A stretch of 64,000 bases of DNA from Trachythela sp. YZ-2020. Lineage: Eukaryota > Cnidaria > Anthozoa > Malacalcyonacea > Clavulariidae. A program made the translations under genes and the position numbers. Below the pieces are notes generated by a model. The model was not told the DNA's origin and did not search any database. It saw only the letters and a program-made list of their open reading frames with translations. The stretch covers positions 248,001-312,000 of the forward strand of contig JADLSH010000281.1 of the NCBI GenBank assembly GCA_016169945.1, given 5' to 3'. This document shows, piece by piece, positions 23,113 to 34,878 of this stretch. Position 1 is the stretch's first letter; each line of letters begins with the position of its first letter.

Positions 23113-24098
23113 ACACTTATTTACTGAGACCTCGAGAAAACAGCGTGTTTCCCTGTTTCCCTCGGTCTCAAATTATCCGGTAAGTGCCTACCTAATATGA
23201 AGATGTTTTGGTTTTTGTGATTGGTCTTCTGAAACAAAAGTGATCAGTGTCTATGACACGTTCTTTACAAAAAACGATTTCTATAGTTTATTGTCTTTTA
23301 TTGCCATAACCAACCAATCACAAAGCCTGTTCATATAGCTACGTACTGACCCAAATTATATTCTACAACCCAACTTCCATGATGCAGGAGTGTCATGTAA
23401 TATAATGTAGTATAATATAATATATATTAACTAAATTACGTTAATGGTAGATGTAATATGCATGGTCACGCCATTTTAGCAAATTATTTACATATTGGCT
23501 TTTATCTCGATGAATACTATATATATCTGGGCGTAGCTCTTCTCTTTTACGCTATTGTTTTTTTACCATCAAGCTTTACTTTGATGCAACATGCACGATC
23601 TTTTAATATCAAACTAAAGTTTGGTTGTAAAAACAATAGCGAAAGAAAAAGCCAGCCATTTTGACGTCGAGCATTTGTCGAACTTTTTGTGCAGTGTCTA
23701 TAGTGTTTATTATAGAGAGCAACTGTGTTAAGATATAGATTTGAGATCTTCATTCCAAATTTATTTAACGTCCTCCATTTCTAGGCTTGTTTGCATGACT
23801 ATATTCTATAAACGTTCTTGTGCTAACACTCATGGCGTCATAAAAAGGTTGACTCCACGTCTCGACTCAAGGACTTAAATTATCAAACAAAATTTTTCTT
23901 TAAATGAGACTTAAAGCTGCTCACGTTGATTAAAAAGCATGCTTTAACTTTGAATAAAAAATTTCTACCGGTATAATATAAACAAAACATTAGATCTAAC
24001 TCATGAAAAGTTGGACAAATGCAAGACTTTTTTGAAGTATAGCTTAACTATTTAACGTTAATCATTCGTAATTCGAAATAGATTTACTATATAGTATA
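23113..24098. other. Intergenic stretch, no gene seen
   Basis: AT-rich, with a short TTTCCCTCG-type motif at 23150-23165 related to the foldback at 7573. Small frames here have no recognised domains. Confidence 0.45.
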
Positions 24099-24100
24099 TA

Positions 24101-24719
24101 CAGGGTGTTCCAAAAAAGATACTTCCACTATATTTTGTGGTATTAGCTTTTATGGAAGTTTCAGGTTTCTATATTGGATGGAATAACTATCATATCAGGC
24201 CAGTACATTGATATTTGACTGATCAAAATAAGAAACCATTTGCCTTCTACAGTACAATCACTTAAGGTGGCGACACGAATTTTGCAATCCGTCCAAATTA
24301 TGGAAATTACTGTAGGTTAAAAAGGAAGAAGAGCCATGGCGACTGGTGAGGTGGGTAAAATACCCAGAATTTGCTCTTTTCCATCAATTTTGTCCCAAAG
24401 CAGCAAATTCAGTGCATTTTACTTTCTTTGCTCGAGCTCCTGCCTCATTTTCAGTAATTTTTACAGTAAACGAATTCTCGATGTTAGCGAAAACAAAGAA
24501 TGTGTTTTAGAGAAGATATATAGCCGTTTTCTAAGCGATTCTAGAAGGCAAACGTTTGGTTATTTTGATCAGTCAAATATCAATGGATTGACATGATACG
24601 TTTGTTATTCAATCCAGTGCAAAAACTTGAATATTCAAATACCACACTTGAATATTCGAATATTCGAAAAATATAATACCACAAAATATGATGGGGGCAT
24701 ATTTTTTTGGGACACGCAG
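24101..24719. mobile_element. TA-flanked element, CAGGGTGT family
   Basis: The left end CAGGGTGTTCCAAAAAAGAT and the right end TTTTTTTGGGACACGCAG are imperfect inverted repeats, flanked by TA (24099-24100, 24720-24721). An inner inverted pair (TGATCAAAATAAGAAACC at 24220 and GGTTATTTTGATCAGTCAAA at 24560) makes it a nested foldback. An 86-codon frame inside has no recognised domain. Confidence 0.8.
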
Positions 24720-24721
24720 TA

Positions 24722-26015
24722 TGATTAAACATGCATGAGCAGCCGATCTATCTGATTAGTCGAGTTTACCAACTATTTTGGCGATGTGTTCGTTTTAGCC
24801 GAGAAAATCCAAGCCAAACATTTCATTTATTTTGAATTTTCTTCATGAATTATTAATGATATTTTAAGAATATTAATACAATCATAGATGTATATCTTCT
24901 ATTAATATATCCGTAATTATATATTTGTAAATATTGTATTATCGGGGAGAAATAAAGAATTTCTTAAAAGTTATGAAAATTATTTTTAATGCATGCCAAA
25001 ATAACTATGCAGCTATACTATAAGGCCTAATAGACGCGAAACAGCGAAAATCTATCTTTTCTATACAAGCATAAACTTGGCACAAAGTCAAAGACTGAAC
25101 ATACCCTGTCCAGTAAATATTAGACTTGCTATACAAGACCACTCGCATTAAAGATTGTTCTAAAGTATAATGACTGGGTTACAACGGACTGGGTTAATAC
25201 GGACTAGGTTTATCAATTTCCGACTCGCGCTTTAAGAAAATTGGGCTTAACTTCGCGTCTGGGCTTTACCGCGCGTCTAAATAATTCGAGTCGACTTGTA
25301 GCAAGTCTACGTAAATATACACCCAGGGAGTTATACTGCTCACTTGACAGAAGCTTTTATATAAATACCCGCTTTTCTGCCTTACATATAAATAACGTAC
25401 ATTCATGACTTCAACATCGTTTATAACATCAGACATGGCCGATATATTGCAAAGTTTTAGAGCAAAGGTTACATATATTCATTGCCAGTCAGCTCGGAGG
25501 CTATCAATTTCTTCTTTACGTTGAGAATTTGTTATTAAAATATATAAAAATGCTCAAACTAGAAAGTACCATACAAAGAAAACGTGTAATTGTCATTTAT
25601 CGCCTTCTTTTGCTTTCTTTTTGAATGATTGGTTCGCTTATATAGCCTGTTGTTGCACGTCACCACTTGGAGATATTCTCGAAATCTATTTTCTGTGGAA
25701 CCGTAAGGCCAAGAGAAGGTATTTGTCAATCGTCATCCTCCGACAATTTCGATTGTTTCGTCCTCGACTACTTAAATACTGTTTGGGACGCTTTTTCCTT
25801 GTTTGAGAGTCACTTGTAGTAATTGGTAAAATTAAAAGGACAATGAAGTACTGAGTGTATCATAACAAGTACTTCGATCAAAGTCGATCACATCTTCTAG
25901 CTACTGAGCGATATACAATGGAGTGGACAGACGTACTGGTACAGAATTTCGTCTGTATTTCGTGTAACCAAGACAAATGAACAGCTGTGAAATTACGATG
26001 TTGATGCATGTCAAA
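24722..26015. other. Intergenic stretch, no gene recognised
   Basis: AT-rich, with a short run of related ACTGGGTTA/ACGGACT motifs at 25165-25215. A 61-codon frame at about 25621-25806 has no recognised family and no splice or promoter context. Confidence 0.4.
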
Positions 26016-26019
26016 TTAA

Positions 26020-26159
26020 GGCCTGGTTTTCCATATGGTCGTAACCGTGTCGTAAACGTGTCGTAACTGTCGTGGAGATAGACTTGATAGACTTGCAGTC
26101 TATCTCCACGACAGTTACGACACGTTTACGACACGGTTACGACCATGTGGAAATCAGGC
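26020..26159. mobile_element. TTAA-flanked foldback MITE, 140 bp
   Basis: A nearly perfect palindrome with TGGTCGTAACCGTGTCGTAA in the left arm and its complement in the right arm around a 20-bp centre. TTAA lies at 26016-26019 and 26160-26163. The TTAA target fits a piggyBac-type non-autonomous element. Confidence 0.88.
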
Positions 26160-26163
26160 TTAA

Positions 26164-26970
26164 GCCGGTTACAGACGAGCTAGTTTCATACACTGATCTG
26201 AAAACTAAAACTGGATAGAGCTCCTATTGAATTCAATGAGCCAATTTTGAAGCCAGAATATTTTTAATGAGATCAGATTTATAAATCTGTCAAATTCTTG
26301 ACTAAGTCAAATTGTTAACTGTTTAAAGTAGTTATACTATGAAGCAAATATCTTTTCCTATGTAACTTGAGAAATATAGCTTCCAACATCTCTTCTAATG
26401 AGTTTTAGAAAGTTTTAAACACCGCATAATGAGGCTAATGGCGGCCATATTGGTGTGACCTCATTAGTTATTCACCGGCAAATTTAGGAAGAAAGAGAGG
26501 ACACTGATGATAACTTCTTATCTAGACAATATTTGTCTTTTCTCACCAATAACTAGAAACTTATAGAAGCTCTTTAAACATGTCCCCAACACCACAGTAG
26601 ATTTGTGGTGGTCACACCAATATGGCCGGCACCATTGGCTTCATTTATGCCTAGCAGATGCACCATCCAGTCCTTGTTTTCAGATTAGTGGTTTCATATG
26701 GCAGTTTTTTTGTTTTCTGACCGCAATGATAGCTACTACAACAATAGATCGCTGACCATTCAAGCCGCATCTAAAATTACTAACTTTGACAAGTTTTCTT
26801 TGTTGACCCATACAGAGTAGCAAAATTTGGACTTTGGCATTTTTTTCTATGACAAGTACACTTGTTCAAAAGCTAGCATTCTAGCAAACTTGGCAAAGTT
26901 GCCTATACAGACGAGCAAATAAAACTTATATGAAAATTTGTCATAGAAAACTTGCTCGCCTGTAACCGGC
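26164..26970. mobile_element. Element with AAGCCGGTTACAG ends, adjacent TTAA
   Basis: GCCGGTTACAGACGAGC at the left and GCTCGCCTGTAACCGGC at the right are inverted. The left flank is the same TTAA that ends the previous MITE; the right flank is a degenerate TTTA. An inner foldback (ATGGCGGCCATATTGGTGTG at about 26439, complement at about 26610) lies inside. Confidence 0.7.
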
Positions 26971-26975
26971 TTTAG

Positions 26976-28283
26976 AAGCTTCACTTTGTGACAGGTCGCG
27001 TCTCCATCCAATGCCCAGAGTTTTCTCAAAGTTGTTGCTTCGGGGATGCAGATTCATGTACATTTAAGGGCACAGTATCCGGTTTGACCTTGGGGGGGGG
27101 GGGGAATTTCGAGATGCATTCTGTCTCACTGCAATACCCAAGCAGAGGCTCGGGAAACTTCACAAGATCTGAAAAGGTATAATGTTACTAAGTATGGTCC
27201 TCGAGTTTAGGAAGTTGCGTATAGGAAAGACTAAAATTGGCCTATGCATGAAAAACTTAGGTTAGCTTTTAGAGCAATATATAGTATCATAGTAAACAGA
27301 ATATAAACATTTGTTATAAAACACGTCAAATGTTATAAAACATTTGTATTTTGGCCGCCATGTTGGATGGCGGGTGGATGCCATAATGCTGACGTCAGCA
27401 ACACGAATTATTCAAACCTTTTTAACTCGCAAGAGAATAATTGTATCGACTTGAAATTTGTTATGAATACTTGTTATAATGACATACAAAACATGTTTAA
27501 CAGCCAGCTTGATAGGTTGCACGTTAAATATTTTAGAATTTAGTCACGTGATGGTGCAAATCCTTCAGTGGTGTAGAATGGGGTGGGGGGGGGGGGGGCG
27601 CAACGGGGCGGATAATTTTTCCATAGTTTTCATTAAGCATCACTATATTACTATTTCATGCATGAATATAGTACGGAAATGTTATCATGGGATTGGGGGG
27701 TTACTTATGACATCATCCATACCCGAATGTTTTCACCCTTGGTAACATGAATGTTAGCAGTCGGCCATTGGCATAAAAATAATTTCAATTAAAAATGTGG
27801 GTGTCCATTGTACAGAGTGTACGTTAGTAGAGATTCCACTCAGTATACGACTTGAATTGAATGATTTTTAAAAAGGCGATACAGGTCATCTGATTACATC
27901 ACCTACAGACAATGCAGTTTCTCTGGAAACCTCTAAACAATGGACACCTCCAAACAACGGGCAACTGATATCATTCTGATTACAAACTCAATATATCTAA
28001 GTTAAACAACATCCATATAACAGATAATTCGTACATCGGAAAAAATTATCCCAGCGGCTCAACAGATTCGTACGTGTATTTGTCCTTGGCCTATAACCAT
28101 TATAGCTCTACAAATTTTCGTATTGAAATGTTATTGTGCTCACAGGCAAACATACATACAAACGGCACAGGTGAAAGCATAATCTACTGGAGGAGAAATA
28201 CAAAGAAAAGCATGTAATGTTATCTAATTGCGATGGAAAAGACAAAAAGCGTTACGAAGTCACAAATGCAATCATTAAAATAT
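26976..28283. other. Intergenic stretch with a dispersed repeat and G-runs
   Basis: 27240-27570 is a copy of a dispersed repeat also seen at 16870-17900 and 63690-63880 (TGACGTCAGCA, CAAATTTCAAG or complement, TTTTAGAATTT). G-runs lie at about 27091-27102 and 27581-27597. Small frames are not supported as genes. Confidence 0.5.
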
Positions 28284-28570
28284 GGGGCTTGGGTGGCGTA
28301 GTCGTCAGAGCAAGCGCCTTTCACCTCTGAGTCTTGAGTTCGATTCTCGCTGAGGACTGTACTCATCACACTCATGTGAAAAGAGTAAGTCAACGCTCTG
28401 CCGAAAGTCCTGGGTTTTCTCCGGGCACTCCGGTTTCTAGCCTGCTCGCAGACGTTGTTTTTCTCACGCCAAGCGACGAAAAACAAACGTCTGCGAGCGG
28501 GCTTTCCGGTTTCCTCCCACAGGGAAAGTTGACTGGGTGGGTTAGGATATACAGATTAGGAAAGTAATAT
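28284..28570 (+). mobile_element. tRNA-derived SINE (copy 1, with inserted micro-MITE)
   Basis: The tRNA-like head is GGTGGCGTAGTCGTCAGAGC (A box) followed by GAGTTCGATTCTC (B box). The SINE body follows (AGTAAGTCAACGCTCTGCCG, CTCCGGGCACTCCGGTTTC, CAGGGAAAGTTGACTGGGTG). The family recurs at 63381-63610 (+) and 49213-49503 (-). The tRNA-like part does not fold as a complete functional tRNA. Confidence 0.85.
28438..28504. mobile_element. 67-bp micro-MITE with 9-bp TSD
   Basis: Inside the SINE body, a hairpin with arms GCTCGCAGACG...CGTCTGCGAGC is flanked by perfect 9-bp duplications TCCGGTTTC (28429-28437, 28505-28513). The SINE copy at 63381 has a single uninterrupted CCGGTTTCC at this point (about 63521), so the insertion is directly demonstrated. 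9-bp duplications are typical of Mutator-like elements; the family assignment is inference. Confidence 0.85.
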
Positions 28571-28714
28571 CACAATTGTTGTAAAAATAGATAATGTAGG
28601 CTACGTACATAATATAGGTAAGCAAGATATGTAATAATATAGGTAAGCAATGTATGTATAATATAAAATGTTTTAAACATATTTTATCCATTGAGTTGCT
28701 ACATCTGTAGAGAG

Positions 28715-29010
28715 GTGGGTTTATCGTGGATTTAATCGAAGTGCCGTTTTCTTGCGAAATACTGAGAGTTATAAAACACGCTATATCTCGCTAGAATCCT
28801 TGAACAACGGGGAGTATTTGGTGTACAGTAAGTTTGTTGTTGTAGCATGTCTAGAACTCGAGTTATTTAGGTAAGTTGACGTACGTATTACTATAATGTC
28901 AGCCATGTTGGATTTCATTTGAATTAGTTTGAATTTTTGCCACATAAAATGGCGGATTACGAGTTGTGACGTCACTTGTAAGGGCTGAATTGTTGTCAAC
29001 CTCGTACCCA
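28715..29010 (+). repeat. Dispersed repeat, family R1 copy 1
   Basis: Shares CTTGCGAAATACTGAGAGTT, GCATGTCTAGAACTCGAGTT and a TTGTGACGTCACTTG segment with copies at 58430-58770 (inverted) and 59290-59600. No coding capacity seen. Confidence 0.75.
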
Positions 29011-29859
29011 GAGTATTTTTTGAATTGTTGTTAGGAGACTGGTGAAATTATGCAAATTAGGGACCGGTCATAAAGTATGTGTACTGGGGGGTGGAGGGTA
29101 TTCCAAAATATTACCATAAAATTTGGCACCCCCCCGAAAAGCGTCGGAAAATATTTAATACCCCCCTCAAAGGTGATGAAATGTTTCGTACCCCCCCCCC
29201 ACCCAACCAATCACCCTCCCCCAAAAAAACATGAAACAAATATAAATGCCAAGAACATAATCTGTTACAAATTGTTATTGTTAATCCAAGTTTTGAGCAT
29301 TTCCATAAATTTAATAGTGCTCTTTTACACCACATGTATCCAATCCGTACTTTTGTATGCTTGACAGTATTCCACAAACTTTCATGTTCATATTGCGAAA
29401 TCGGTATTTTGTCGCTTGGTTGGCTCTCTCTTGATTAAAACGAGCGGTACTTACTAGTGATTATGCATCGTTACGCTTTATTAAACTTAACCATTTTATT
29501 TTGGCTACAAATCTGGGTTTTGTTCTTTTTTGCTGGATTGTACAGCTCACCGATCAAAGAACTAACTATACCCGTTTACACAGTTAGTTGGGTTCAAGTA
29601 CGGTTATGTTCGACATTGTCTAGACATTGTTACTATAGCTAAATATCTTGGTTTATTATAAATTGCTTAGCGAGTCTATACTGTAGAGTGTGCATTTCCC
29701 TTGGCATTTCTGGTCCGGTGTTAAGTGCATTACGCCGTGACGTGCCACTTAAAATGCCGAATTACTTCCATCGCTATCTACGGTTTTAAAGTTCGAATTT
29801 TGACCTTAAACTGCCCTAATAGGGCTGGTTCTGTGCGTCTATACTATAGTAGCTGCTTT

Positions 29860-31340
29860 GGTTCATTTTAAGGCACGCGTATAGCTAGGTGCATAGGTAC
29901 TTTAGCACGTACGATAAGTATATAGGTATTTTAGTTCACCATGATAAATGTATAGGTGCTTTGGTTCACCTAAGATAACAGTATAGGTGCTTTGGTTCAC
30001 CTACAATTAGTGTATATGTGCTTTGGTTCATGCACCTGCGATAAGTGTATAGGTGCTTTGGGTTCACCTACAATAAGTGTACAGGTGCTTTGGTTCACCT
30101 GCGATACGTGTATAGGTGCTTTGGGTTCACCTACAATGAGTGTACAGGTGCTTTGGTTCACCTGCGATACGTGTATAGGTGCTTTGGGTTCACCTACAAT
30201 GAGTGTACAGGTGCTTTGGTTCACCTGCGATACGTGTATAGGTGCTTTGGGTTCACCTACAATGAGTGTACAGGTGCTTTGGTTCACCTGCGATACATGT
30301 ATAGGTGCTTTGGGTTCACCTACAATTAGTGTATATGTGCTTTGGTTCATGCACCTGCGATAAGTGTATAGGTGCTTTGGGTTCACCTACAATAAGTGTA
30401 CAGGTGCTTTGGTTCACCTGCGATACGTGTATAGGTGCTTTGGGTTCACCTACAATAAGTGTACAGGTGCTTTGGTTCACCTGCGATACGTGTATAGGTG
30501 CTTTGGGTTCACCTACAATGAGTGTACAGGTGCTTTGGTTCACCTGCGATACATGTATAGGTGCTTTGGGTTCACCTACAATGAGTGTATAGGTGCTTTG
30601 GTTCACCTGCGATACATGTATAGGTGCTTTGGGTTCACCTACAATGAGTGTATAGGTGCTTTGGTTCACCTGCGATACGTGTATAGGTGCTTTGGTTCAC
30701 CTACAATGAGTGTACAGGTGCTTTGGTTCACCTGCGATACGTGTATAGGTGCTTTGGTTCACCTACAATGAGTGTACAGGTGCTTTGGTTCACCTGCGAT
30801 ACGTGTATAGGTGCTTGGGTTCACCTACAATGAGTGTACAGGTGCTTTGGTTCACCTACGATAAGTGTATAGGTGCTTTTGTTCACCTAAGATAAATGTA
30901 CAGGTGCTTTGGTTCACCTACGATAAGTGTATAGGTGCTTTGGTTCACCTAAGACGAGTGTATAGGTGCTTTGGTTCACCTAAGATAAGTATATAGGTGC
31001 TTTGGTTCACCTCCAGAAAGTGTATAGGTGCTTTGGTTCACCTAAGATACCTGTATAGGTGCTTTTGTTCACCTACGATAAGTGTATAGGTGCTTTGGTT
31101 CACCTAAGATAAGTGTTTAGGTGCTTTGGTTCACCTAAGATTGGTGTATCGGTGCTTTGGTTCACCTATGATAAGTGTTTAGGTGCTTTGGTTCACCTAA
31201 GATTGGTGTATAGGTGCTTTGGTTCACCTAAGATAAGTGTTTAGGTGCTTTGGTTCACCTAAGATTGGTGTATCGGTGCTTTGGTTCGCCTAAGATACGG
31301 GTATAGAAGTTTTCCTTCATCTCAGATAAGTGTATATAAG
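29860..31340. repeat. 31/32-bp minisatellite with a 63-bp higher-order unit
   Basis: About 46 copies of a unit based on TATAGGTGCTTTGGTTCACC. Units in the outer parts are about 31 bp. In the centre (about 29990-30840) a 32-bp form with GGG alternates with a 31-bp form, giving a homogeneous 63-bp dimer. Since 63 is a multiple of 3, this part is open in several frames on both strands, giving 21-residue repeats. I treat these as by-products of the array, not proteins. Each unit carries AGGTG...CACCT, so most contain one or two CAGGTG/CACCTG E-box sequences. Confidence 0.92.
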
Positions 31341-31530
31341 CCCTTTGGTTCACTCATTATTATTTGGTATATCGTGAATGGGTTCGCCTACGTTTCTGGG
31401 GGGAAGTAGGCAGGGTGTAGTCAGTGTTACAAAATACCTCAGAATGGTGTACATGTACAAACTTCTCGTGCTTCAAGAGAATTCCCTGTGTGAATGAGTG
31501 TGTGACGCGTTTATTATATCTTGACTGTAG

Positions 31531-32052
31531 GCTCTGCAGAAAAAGTACGATGATCTGAATAATACAGTGAACATGCTGAATGCATCTTCGGTAGATCAAC
31601 TACTTTCTCGGATCCAGCAATTAACGACGCGGCCAGTCCCAGAATTTAATCGTTATGACGCGTTGGCCCTCGTTGAGTCGCTCAAGAATACAGCACATGA
31701 TACACATCACGAGAAGGCTGGCTATTACAGACTAACGTTTGAAACTCTCCGTGGGAAAATGGATGAAACTGATGAACGATTTCGGAACTTTCTCCTTCCG
31801 TTGCTTGGGGATAAGAATCAGGAGAAAATTCTTGATATTATTTCTAAAGTAGAAAAGAAACACCAATGTGCTGTGAAGGATACTGCATCTTCATCTAGAC
31901 GAAATGCCTATGTACCGTATCGGAATTCGCGTTGTTTTTACTGCAATCGTTTCGGTCATTTTCAAGCCCGTTGTCCGCAACGAAGATTGGATGGAGCTAC
32001 TCAGCCATTTTCTAATTCCAGACCGACGCGACCGGCGGCCAACCGTCGCTGA
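31531..32052 (+). CDS. Gag-like protein of the DIRS-order element
   Basis: The frame runs from a good 3' splice site (TTGACTGTAG before 31531) to TGA at 32050-32052. It starts ALQKKYDDLNNTVNMLNASS, a short heptad-like helical stretch, and ends with one CCHC zinc knuckle, C-x2-C-x4-H-x4-C (CFYCNRFGHFQARC), followed by a basic, Pro/Arg-rich tail. Knuckle and order fit the nucleic-acid-binding Gag of DIRS/Ngaro retroelements, encoded upstream of RT. ATG 31567 is an alternative start if unspliced. The frame is intact. Confidence 0.7.
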   Translation, partial: ALQKKYDDLNNTVNMLNASSVDQLLSRIQQLTTRPVPEFNRYDALALVESLKNTAHDTHHEKAGYYRLTFETLRGKMDETDERFRNFLLPLLGDKNQEKILDIISKVEKKHQCAVKDTASSSRRNAYVPYRNSRCFYCNRFGHFQARCPQRRLDGATQPFSNSRPTRPAANRR

Positions 32053-32418
32053 CAAGATTTATTGACAGGAGTGAGACGTTTAGTGAACTTATTTTCGTAA
32101 TTTAGTGTTGATGTGTGATATTTGCGTACTTAACTATTTCTGTCAATGTGACTGATTTTGAATCTTGAATTTGTGTTAAGTAAACAAAATAAACAAGCTC
32201 GAAGGACTCTATATGATTTGTTGTTTTGTCTGCATTTTCTGCGATACTTATATATGCTTGATTTTGGCTTACATTTTGTGGCCCGACGTACTTATAGCCC
32301 TTTTATTGTTTTAAGGACACTTTAGTTCGGTGGGAGGGAGGCAGCTGTGAAAAAGAGTAACTAAACACACTCCCTGAGCAAATTGCTCGGTCATGGCTGT
32401 CGTCTTCTCGCTGGCTAA

Positions 32419-34785
32419 TTGGGTCCCCCATTAATGATACCATCTGAATATTCGGCGATTCTGTCTGTTGTTAATTTCATTACGTCAATATATTTTATTC
32501 AGATATCCAATGTCCCTTCTGCTTGTGCTTCATGGGAATATAACGCCGATTTTGACAAAAATGTTATGAACTATCTGAGACAGTCATCGCGTGATTCTCA
32601 TTTATCCCAGAAATGGGTTGACTGGAGGGGAGACCTAATACAGCCTAGCGAGGAGGCGACAGCCTCGCACATCAAGGCAGATTCAGTTGCCCGGGTTCTT
32701 GACGGTCGACAATTGACGGACTTGTCAGAGTTACGGTTTCGCGATCCAAATTGTTTTTCTGCGGGGGAGCTGCACAATCACGCTGATCAGTGGCAGGCGA
32801 TGGCGGGCGATACTCCTTCTTCACGACAGGCTGAGGTCTTGAAGTGGGTTCTGCAGAAGGTTTCCGTTTTCGAATATTTTCGCCCGTTTCATGGTGTTTT
32901 CAAAGGAAAATCCTATCATTCTGATCGCCCACCCTCGGCGTATTTTCAAAACAATTTTTCGTGTAAACAGTTTGCTGATTTTGTTCGCAAAACCATATTA
33001 GACCGTTTAACAACCGGTGCTGTTTCTTTACTCGGTAAAGTTGGTCAGGTTGACCCACCTCACTTGATATTACCTTTAACCGTTGAACCATCGAAGCCAA
33101 GACTTTGTCATGATGCCCGCTTCTTAAATCTCTGGATGGTAGACATGCCTTTTTCCCTCGACACCCTTACAAATTTGCCTCGTTATGTTACTCCTAGTTC
33201 ATTTCAAACTATATTGGATGATAAGTCAGGCTACGATCATCTTCTTTTAACCGAAGCGAGCCGGACATTTTTTGGTATTCAATGGGGAGGTTGGTATTTC
33301 GTTTATAACACCTTGCCATTCGGATGGAAAATTTCTCCCTACGTTTATCATACCACTGGACTCATGGCGTCTGACTATTTTCGTTCAGTTGGCATTCCAT
33401 GCTCCCTTATACATCGACGACCGTCATAATGGTCAATTGCAGATTGCCTCCAATAAAGGTGTATATCAGTCACTTCTCAAACCCGAAGCACGTAATTTTG
33501 AAGCTGCGAAAGCAGCTATATTTGTGGTCGCCTACTACCTCGTACTACTTGGCTATTTCCTCAATTTAAAGAAGTCCATCCTTATTCCACGGCAGGTGGT
33601 CCCTTACTTGGGTTTCCTTTCCGATTCACTAAGGCAGGCGTTTCTTCTTTTGCCCGAGAAAAAGGAGAAACTGTTAGCATTGGTTCGAAGTCTTTTACCG
33701 TTCACCAGAATTCAAACAAAATCATTGCAGCGACTGGCAGGGAAGTGTATTTCTCTCTCAATTAGTGTTCCAGCTGCCCTACTGTTTACACGGGAGATGC
33801 ATAGGGCTATTGCGAAAGCATCACGAACTGGAAAACCGATTAGTATGTACCAAGCACTTGAGATGGAAATTCGTCATTGGCTGTTTTTGGAGGCCTGGGA
33901 TGACCCTCTCCCTTGGCGCGAAGAGAAGCATCTCTCTCTTAAACTAGCGTCTGATGCTTCCGGTTCTGGTTGGGGTGGTGTGTTGTTGTCGTCTCCTGAG
34001 CTTCACACTTCCGATTACTGGACGACAGATGAACAGACATGTGACATCGCTACAAAGGAAGCAGTAGCCCTCAACAAGGTGTTACTTTCCTTCGCTCCTC
34101 GTCTCCGCAACGCATGGGTCGATGCGAGCGTCGATAACCAAGCGGTAGTCCATGCTTGGCAAAACCAGGGAGGTCGTAGTAAGTCATTGAACGATGCAAT
34201 GAAGGATATGTTCTTCACGACGTTGCAGTTAAATATCGCGCTTCATCTTGTATATATTCCGACAATTGAGAATCCTGCCGACGCCCCGTCTCGTCGTTTG
34301 TCGTCGCGTGACGCTTGCTTGAATCCAACAATATGGGCTACAGTTCAACGAGAATTTGGTGGGGAATTGGGTCATACTTGTGACTTAATGGCGCTCGACT
34401 CCAATGCTATGCCAGACCTCCATGGTCGTCCTCTACCACATTTTACTCCATACCCTTCACCAGGTTCACAGGGAGTCAACCTTTTCGCTCAGGATCTGTC
34501 ATCGGTTTATCCCTTCCTTGAAGTCCCGTATGTTTTTCCACCGCTTATTTTGGTTGGTCCCGTGTTGCGTTTTTTTTAGCCCAACGGGTGCGCTCGTGCA
34601 CTCTGCTTACGTTGGATGTTTATCCAAAGAAATACTGGTGGCCAATCGTTCAGAAATATTCCGTCCACGCTGTTAAGTTAGCATCAATGGGAGATACAAA
34701 TGCATTGCTCGTCCCGTCTAGAGGTGGTTGGACCGGACATTCTGGCATTCCCGGCGACTTATGGGCGTTTGCTTTACGTTTTGAG
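32419..34785 (+). pseudogene. DIRS-type reverse transcriptase-RNase H, two frameshifts
   Basis: The first part (to about 33400) has LCHDARFLNLW, ILDDKSGYDHLLL (motif A) and YNTLPFGWKISPYVYH (motif B), the DIRS-type RT signature. The palm motif appears as LYIDDRHNG at about 33407, but one frame over, so a single-base insertion (or 2-base loss) lies near 33390-33400. RNase H follows with LASDASGSGWGG, EAVALNKVL, VDNQAVVHAW and NPADAPSR. A run of eight T at 34570-34577 then leads to a premature TAG. The expected continuation (LLTLDVYPKKYWWPI to GIPGDLWAFAL) is open in another frame to TGA at 34785. A 3' splice site precedes ATATCC at 32503 and keeps the frame. Both breaks disable this copy unless they are assembly errors. 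Confidence 0.88.
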
Positions 34786-34878
34786 TGAACTCTATTTTCT
34801 TACCCTCTGTTTAGATCCTTGCTAATGGGACTTTCAGCTACATACATTGTTTTGCTTGTTTTATTTCGGTGTGTATAG

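Noticed and set aside
29992..30771. Several 90-135-codon frames on both strands with 21-residue repeats
   Set aside because: They follow from the 63-bp dimer and exist simultaneously in multiple frames and strands, so they are not evidence of a gene.
29860..31340. Possible CRISPR array
   Set aside because: Units are contiguous 31-32-bp repeats without unique spacers, in a eukaryotic genome with no cas genes.
32290..32420. Upstream A1 repeat of the DIRS element (GGGAGGGAGGCAGC segment)
   Set aside because: Only a short purine-rich similarity to the reverse complement of 36640-36670; not enough to call a terminal repeat.
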